A DNA stretch of 64,000 nucleotides from Xylanimonas protaetiae (GTDB lineage: Bacteria; Actinomycetota; Actinomycetes; Actinomycetales; Cellulomonadaceae), in NCBI RefSeq assembly GCF_004135385.1, contig NZ_CP035493.1, forward strand, positions 2,108,001 to 2,172,000. Reading direction: 5' to 3'. A program made the position numbers and the translations under genes. Below are positions 57,973-64,000 of this stretch, one piece after another (within the stretch, counting starts at the first letter, position 1; every line of letters starts with the position of its first letter). The notes under the pieces were generated by a model. That model saw only the letters and a list, made by a program, of their open reading frames with translations, did no database searches and was not told the DNA's origin.

Positions 57973-59661
57973 GTGTCCCCTGACGCAAAGTCCCCGATCC
58001 TCGAGGTCCGCGACCTCGGCGTCGAGTTCTTCGTCGACGGCGAGTGGTTCCCCGCCGCCGTGGACGTGTCCTACGACGTCCGCCCCGGCGAGGTCCTCGC
58101 CATCGTCGGCGAGTCCGGCTCGGGCAAGACGCAGACGTCGATGTCGCTCATCGGCCTGCTGCCGCCGAACGGCCGCGCCTCGGGCTCCGCGAAGCTCGCG
58201 GGCCGTGAGCTGCTGGGCCTCGGCCACAAGCAGCTCTCGAAGGTGCGCGGCAAGGACGTCGCCGTGATCTTCCAGGAGCCGATGACGGCGCTCAACCCCG
58301 TCTACACGATCGGCTTCCAGATCGTGGAGACGCTGCGCGTCCACTTCGACATCAGCCCCAAGGCCGCGCGCGCCCGCGCCGTCGAGCTGCTGCGCATGGT
58401 CGACCTGCCGAACCCGGAGAAGTCGGTCGACAAGTACCCGCACCAGCTCTCCGGCGGTCAGCGCCAGCGCGCCATGATCGCCCAGGCGCTCGCGTGCGAG
58501 CCCAAGCTGCTCATCGCGGACGAGCCGACGACGGCCCTCGACGTCACGGTCCAGGCCGAGATCCTCAAGCTGATGCGCGACCTGCGCCACCGCGTGGACG
58601 CCGGCATCATCCTCATCACGCACGACATGGGCGTGGTCGCGGACCTGTCGGACCGCGTCATGGTCATGAAGTCCGGCCGCGTGGTCGAGGAGGGCACCGC
58701 GGAGGAGCTCTTCAACCGCCCGCAGCACCCGTACACCCAGCAGCTCCTCGACGCGGTGCCCCACCTGGGCTCCATGTCGACGCCGGCCGAGGCGACCGAG
58801 CGCACCGAGACCGTCGTCCCGCCGTCGGAGGACCTCGCCCTCGAGGCCACCGGCCTGGTGATCGAGTACCCGGCCCGCGGCCGCGTGCCCGCGTTCCGGG
58901 CGATCAACGGCGTCGACCTGCACATCGGCAAGGGCGAGGTCGTGGGCCTGGTGGGCGAGTCCGGCTCGGGCAAGACGACGGTCGGCCGCGCCGCCGTCGG
59001 CCTGCTCCCCGTGGCCGAGGGCTCGCTCAAGGTCAACGGCGTCGAGCTCGCGGGCATCAAGCCCAAGGCCCTGCGCGGCGTGCGCCAGGACGTCTCGATC
59101 GTCTTCCAGGACCCGGGCTCCTCGCTGAACCCGCGCCTGCCCATCGGCGAGTCGATCGGCGAGCCGCTCAAGCTCCACAAGATCGCCGAGGGCGCCGACC
59201 TGGACCGGCGCGTCGAGGCCCTGCTCGACCAGGTGAACCTGCCGCGCTCCATGCGCAACCGCTACCCGCACGAGCTGTCCGGCGGTCAGCGTCAGCGCGT
59301 GGGCATCGCCCGCGCCCTGGCCCTGTCGCCCAAGCTGCTCATCGCCGACGAGCCGACGTCGGCGCTCGACGTGTCCGTCCAGGCCCGGGTGCTCGACCTC
59401 TTCCAGGAGCTGCAGCGCGAGTACGGCTTCGCGTGCCTGTTCATCTCGCACGACCTCGCCGTCGTCGAGATCCTCTCGTCGCGGATCGCCGTGATGAGCC
59501 GGGGCGACCTCGTCGAGGTGGGCCCGCGCGAGGAGATCCTGCACCACCCGCGCGAGGACTACACGCGCCGCCTGCTGTCCGCCGTGCCCGTGCCGAACCC
59601 GGCGGAGCAGAAGGTCCGCCGCGAGGAGCGCGACCGCCTGCTGGCGGCGGCCGGCCTCTGA
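57973..59661 (+). CDS. Fused OppD-OppF ATPase, second opp cluster
   Basis: The 562-aa protein carries two complete ABC ATPase domains in one chain. Domain 1: Walker [44 protein letters not shown]. Domain 2: GESGSGKTT, IVFQDPGSSLNPR, LSGGQRQR, LIADEPTSALD. The first Walker A ends TQ rather than TT/TS. GAAAGG abuts a TTG at 57964 but is 9 nt before GTG 57973, so GTG is chosen. It starts 50 bp from the divergent PH-domain gene and may need its own promoter. Confidence 0.93.
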   Translation: MSPDAKSPILEVRDLGVEFFVDGEWFPAAVDVSYDVRPGEVLAIVGESGSGKTQTSMSLIGLLPPNGRASGSAKLAGRELLGLGHKQLSKVRGKDVAVIFQEPMTALNPVYTIGFQIVETLRVHFDISPKAARARAVELLRMVDLPNPEKSVDKYPHQLSGGQRQRAMIAQALACEPKLLIADEPTTALDVTVQAEILKLMRDLRHRVDAGIILITHDMGVVADLSDRVMVMKSGRVVEEGTAEELFNRPQHPYTQQLLDAVPHLGSMSTPAEATERTETVVPPSEDLALEATGLVIEYPARGRVPAFRAINGVDLHIGKGEVVGLVGESGSGKTTVGRAAVGLLPVAEGSLKVNGVELAGIKPKALRGVRQDVSIVFQDPGSSLNPRLPIGESIGEPLKLHKIAEGADLDRRVEALLDQVNLPRSMRNRYPHELSGGQRQRVGIARALALSPKLLIADEPTSALDVSVQARVLDLFQELQREYGFACLFISHDLAVVEILSSRIAVMSRGDLVEVGPREEILHHPREDYTRRLLSAVPVPNPAEQKVRREERDRLLAAAGL

Positions 59662-59671
59662 CGACGCCCGC

Positions 59672-59748
59672 ACCCTCCCTTTCGACGTCGTCGTTCCTTG
59701 CGTTCTGGCCGCCAGAACGCAAGGAACGACGACATCGAAAGGGAGGGT
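59672..59748. terminator. Very long inverted repeat (35-bp arms, one mismatch) after the oppDF gene
   Basis: Bases 59672-59708 and 59712-59748 pair over 37 positions with one C-A mismatch (59686/59734) and a 3-nt centre (ccg). The arms contain AT-richer stretches such as CCCTTTCGAC and TTCCTTGCGTTCTGG. It begins 10 bp after the oppDF stop and ends 142 bp before typA. It is the longest such element in the window and probably terminates the cluster in both directions. Confidence 0.85.
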
Positions 59749-59890
59749 TTGCCGTGCCCGACGCCGCAGGGTCGTCGTCGCCACACCCACAGCGCGCGGG
59801 TTGACGCGGGGCGCCTAGTAAGATGGCGTCGCCCGCCGCGTGCGCGGACCCCCACCCGCGCGGAACCACCCCAAGGAATCGAGACCCTAG

Positions 59891-61810
<1,920 letters not shown>

Positions 61811-61815
61811 CGCGC

Positions 61816-62799
61816 ATGGAGCGTCTCGGTCGCGGGGTGCTCGCGGTCCACGCGCACCCCGACGACGAGACGCTGTCGACAGGAGCCCTGCTCGCCACCG
61901 CCGTGGCGGCAGGGCTCCCTGCGCTCGTGGTGACCTGCACGCGCGGCGAGCGCGGCGAGGTCCTCGCCCTGCCCGGCACCGCCTCCGAGGGGCTCGCGGG
62001 CCTCGAGGGCGACGGGCCGGCGCTCGCGGCGCACCGCGAGCACGAGCTTGCCGCCGCGCTCGTCGCGCTGGGCGGCGTCCGGCACGTCTTCCTCGACCAG
62101 GTGCCCCCGGGCGGCGGCCGGTTCGAGGACTCCGGCATGGTGTGGCTGGCCCCCGGCGTGGCGGGGCCCGACCCCGCGGTGCCCGCCGGGTTCGCCGTCG
62201 TGCCGCTCGACGACGCCGCGGGCCGCCTGGCCCGGGTGATCCGGGAGGCGCGGCCCACCGTCGTCGCGACCTACGAGGCCGGCGGCGGGTACGGGCACCC
62301 GGACCACGTGCGCGCGCACCAGGTGGCCGCGCGGGCCGTCGCGCTCGCGGCGGCCCCCGGCTTCGACGACGCGAGCGCGCCCTGGCAGGCCGAGCTGTGG
62401 CTGCGCGTCGCCGCCGCGGGGGACCTGCGCCGGCAGCGTGCCGCCCTCTTCGCGGACGCCCGCGCCCGGGCGCTCGCCCAGGCAGCCGGGCTGACGTTCC
62501 CCGGCCCCGACGAGCCGCTGCCCGCCGTCGCCCGCGACGACGCGCTGCTCGCCCAGGCGGCCGCGGCCGGCCAGGCCCACGACGTCGACGTCGATCCCGT
62601 GCTCCCCGCCGTCGTGGCCGCGATGCGGGCGCACGCCACGCAGATCCAGCACGCGCAGACCGCCCCCGGCGAGGCCGAGGCGTTCCTCGGCTGGTACGCG
62701 CTGTCGAACGGCGTGCTCGCGCCGATCGGGCCGCGCGAGACGTACCTGGTGGCGGACCCTGCTCCTGCCCAGGCGACCTCGGTAGGCTCGGCACCGTGA
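61816..62799 (+). CDS. mshB: MshB, GlcNAc-Ins deacetylase of mycothiol biosynthesis
   Basis: MshB removes the acetyl group from GlcNAc-inositol, the second mycothiol step. The 327-aa protein has the zinc motif AHPDDE (His14, Asp16-17) near the N-terminus and GGYGHPDHVRAHQVA in the middle, plus MRAHATQIQ near the C-terminus, all typical of the PIG-L/LmbE-like MshB family. It supports assignment to Actinobacteria. The stop overlaps the next start as GTGA. Confidence 0.93.
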   Translation: MERLGRGVLAVHAHPDDETLSTGALLATAVAAGLPALVVTCTRGERGEVLALPGTASEGLAGLEGDGPALAAHREHELAAALVALGGVRHVFLDQVPPGGGRFEDSGMVWLAPGVAGPDPAVPAGFAVVPLDDAAGRLARVIREARPTVVATYEAGGGYGHPDHVRAHQVAARAVALAAAPGFDDASAPWQAELWLRVAAAGDLRRQRAALFADARARALAQAAGLTFPGPDEPLPAVARDDALLAQAAAAGQAHDVDVDPVLPAVVAAMRAHATQIQHAQTAPGEAEAFLGWYALSNGVLAPIGPRETYLVADPAPAQATSVGSAP

Positions 62800-63245
62800 G
62801 CGACCCGACCCAGCTTCCCGACACCGTGGACGGCGCCCCCGCGCCGTCCTTCACGCCGCCGGAGCCCGCCGGGGCCGGGCGCACGGCGTGGCGGGTCGTG
62901 CTCGCGGTGGCGCTCGGCGTGGCGGTCGCCGCGCTCGGCACCGCCACCCACCGCACGCTGTGGAACGACCTGCCGGTCGGGCTCGTCATCGCCCTCGCGC
63001 TCACGACCTCGACGGCGCTGCTGTGCCGCGCCTGGTCCGGGCTCACGACGCTCGCGGCGGCGGCCGCGGGCTGGGTGGTCACGGCCTGGCTCGCGTCGCT
63101 GCCGGGTGCCGGTGGAGACGTGCTCGTCGCCGACCCCGGCGCCGCGATCCCGGTCGCCTGGGCGAGCATCGCCTGGACGTGGGGCGGGATCCTGCTGATC
63201 GGCGTCGTCGCGTTCCTGCCGCGCCGCTGGTTCGAGCGCCGCTGA
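62796..63245 (+). CDS. Small four-helix membrane protein next to mshB
   Basis: The 149-aa product has a Pro-rich N-terminal tail and about four hydrophobic helices (VVLAVALGVAVAALGTATHR; LPVGLVIALALTTSTALLCR; LAAAAAGWVVTAWLASLPG; IAWTWGGILLIGVVAFLPRR). Proteins of this shape often sit beside mshB in actinobacteria (DUF6113-like); the function is unknown. The GTG overlaps the mshB stop, and TAGGCT (62783-62788) is 7 nt before it, so a second leaderless start is possible. Confidence 0.7.
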   Translation: MSDPTQLPDTVDGAPAPSFTPPEPAGAGRTAWRVVLAVALGVAVAALGTATHRTLWNDLPVGLVIALALTTSTALLCRAWSGLTTLAAAAAGWVVTAWLASLPGAGGDVLVADPGAAIPVAWASIAWTWGGILLIGVVAFLPRRWFERR

Positions 63246-63313
63246 GCGGAACCTCCGCCGAACCTCCACGCGAGACAGTGCCTGACGCCGGACCCGGCCG
63301 CTGGGCGCGCGCG

Positions 63314-63319
63314 TAGGAT
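63314..63319 (+). promoter_or_regulatory. Candidate -10 element upstream of the last gene
   Basis: TAGGAT lies 113 bp before the ATG at 63433 in a 187-bp non-coding gap with the direct repeat GAACCTCC (around 63250-63270). It would give a 5' leader of about 105 nt. The -35 region is not recognisable. Confidence 0.3.
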
Positions 63320-63432
63320 TCGCGAGTGCGGGCGCGGCACCGAGCCCGCACCCCCGCACCGCCACCAGGCACCACCTCGGACGGCTCCCACCAGGGACGT
63401 CGTCACCTTCAGACCCGCACGGAGCGAACTCG

Positions 63433-64000
63433 ATGGGCCAGCCGACCGAGCGCGACAACGCGCCCGAGCCGAACACTCCTGGGTCGGCCGACGCGCCGCT
63501 CACCGACGAGGACGTCCCTTACGTCCCCCCGGTCCTGGCCTACGAGCGCCCGGCGGTCGGCGACCGCCGGGCCATCCCCACCGTCTCGAACGTGACGCCC
63601 ACGCAGGCGCTCCCGACGGTGGTCGGGCACGTGTCGGTGCCGCAGCCCGTCCCCGCGGCGGCGCAGCCCGCGCCCGCGCAGGCCTCGGCACAGCCCGCCG
63701 CGCAGCCCGCGCCCGCGCAGCAGACGGCCCCGTTCGCTCCCGTGCCGCCCGCGACGCCCTTCTCCGCGGTGTCCCTCGGCTCCCTCGCGGCGCCGGGGTA
63801 CGACGGCCCGGCCCGTGAGAGCGCCGGGCTCGGCACCGGCGGCGGCCCGCTCGGCGGGCTCGTCGGCGACGGCCAGCCCAGCCGCGCCCCGCGCGCGCTG
63901 CTCATGATCGGCGGCATCGCCGTCGTCCTCGCGGGCCTGTACACGGGCGCGCAGTGGCTCTTCGCGGACAAGGTGCCCACGGGCACGCAGGTCGCGGGCG
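63433..64000 (+). CDS. N-terminal part of a probable VanW/peptidoglycan-binding-type membrane protein (partial)
   Basis: The frame starts at ATG 63433 (GGAG about 8 nt upstream) and runs off the window after 189 residues. It has a long acidic/Pro-rich cytoplasmic tail, a low-complexity stretch of Gln-Pro-Ala repeats (QPAPAQASAQPAAQPAPAQQ; about residues 73-95), and one transmembrane helix (ALLMIGGIAVVLAGLYTGAQ). The extracellular part begins DKVPTGTQVAG, a pattern seen at the start of VanW-associated peptidoglycan-binding domains. The family call is an inference from that short match. Confidence 0.55.
   Translation, partial: MGQPTERDNAPEPNTPGSADAPLTDEDVPYVPPVLAYERPAVGDRRAIPTVSNVTPTQALPTVVGHVSVPQPVPAAAQPAPAQASAQPAAQPAPAQQTAPFAPVPPATPFSAVSLGSLAAPGYDGPARESAGLGTGGGPLGGLVGDGQPSRAPRALLMIGGIAVVLAGLYTGAQWLFADKVPTGTQVAG

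Noticed and set aside
59801-59824. TTGACG ... TAAGAT promoter-like pair upstream of typA
   Set aside because: Spacing between the hexamers is only 12 bp, too short for a standard sigma-70-type promoter; the individual boxes may still matter but the pair is not supported.

Overview
This window is a stretch of a very GC-rich chromosome in which almost every base is coding, GTG and TTG starts are common and codon third positions are mostly G or C. Mycothiol biosynthesis (mshB), a RamB-type acetate regulator beside the glyoxylate-shunt genes, an actinobacterial-type rhodanese and SufE, and several peptide/oligosaccharide ABC operons point to an actinobacterium. I infer the order Micrococcales (Cellulomonas / Cellulosimicrobium / Isoptericola-like), but cannot prove this from sequence alone. 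I saw no rRNA, tRNA, CRISPR array, prophage or insertion sequence; this is core-genome-like housekeeping DNA with a few accessory genes.

Layout. 1-8055: kdpFABC potassium pump and its KdpD/KdpE two-component system, preceded by the tail of a small membrane ORF. 8071-10056: SufE, thiosulfate sulfurtransferase and a DoxX-like membrane protein. 10057-12351: a gene-poor gap, a ribbon-helix-helix/MazF toxin-antitoxin pair, an F420-type nitroreductase and a DUF952-Nudix fusion. 12367-17052: malate synthase and isocitrate lyase facing a divergent RamB-like regulator. 17081-21659: Fic protein, NhaA antiporter, a small unknown protein and a PIN-PhoH ATPase. 21740-30425: a six-gene Opp/Dpp-type uptake operon ending in an intracellular GH3 glycosidase, with a divergent TetR regulator. 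30391-45384: FUSC membrane protein, fumarase, carbonic anhydrase, exonuclease VII subunits separated by unrelated genes, ABC-F protein, BASS transporter, IspH, RmuC, a two-gene ABC exporter, a pentapeptide/DinB protein and YchF. 45400-46245: a methyltransferase. 46541-59661: two consecutive peptide-type ABC transporter clusters. 59891-64000: TypA, MshB, a small membrane protein and the start of a probable VanW-type cell-wall protein.

How the genes work together. The Kdp set is a complete emergency potassium uptake module. aceA/aceB plus RamB form the glyoxylate shunt and its regulator for growth on acetate or fatty acids, with fumarase nearby. The GH3 operon should import an oligosaccharide and cleave it in the cytoplasm under TetR control. 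The two opp clusters begin with lipoproteins sharing the same first residues (MKIRRIA) and probably arose by duplication and divergence.

Most notable signals. (1) Three unusually long, near-perfect inverted repeats (27-37 bp arms) sit at gene ends, and shorter strong hairpins occur elsewhere, including one inside the 5' end of kdpD. (2) The second opp binding-protein gene (52594-54426) is broken by three single-base losses, each in a run of four C's, which looks more like sequencing error than decay. (3) Several genes carry a TANNNT -10-like hexamer 6-9 nt before the start codon, implying leaderless transcripts. (4) A 36-bp tandem duplication lies in the isocitrate lyase leader. Nothing here looks like a wholly new defence or mobile system.
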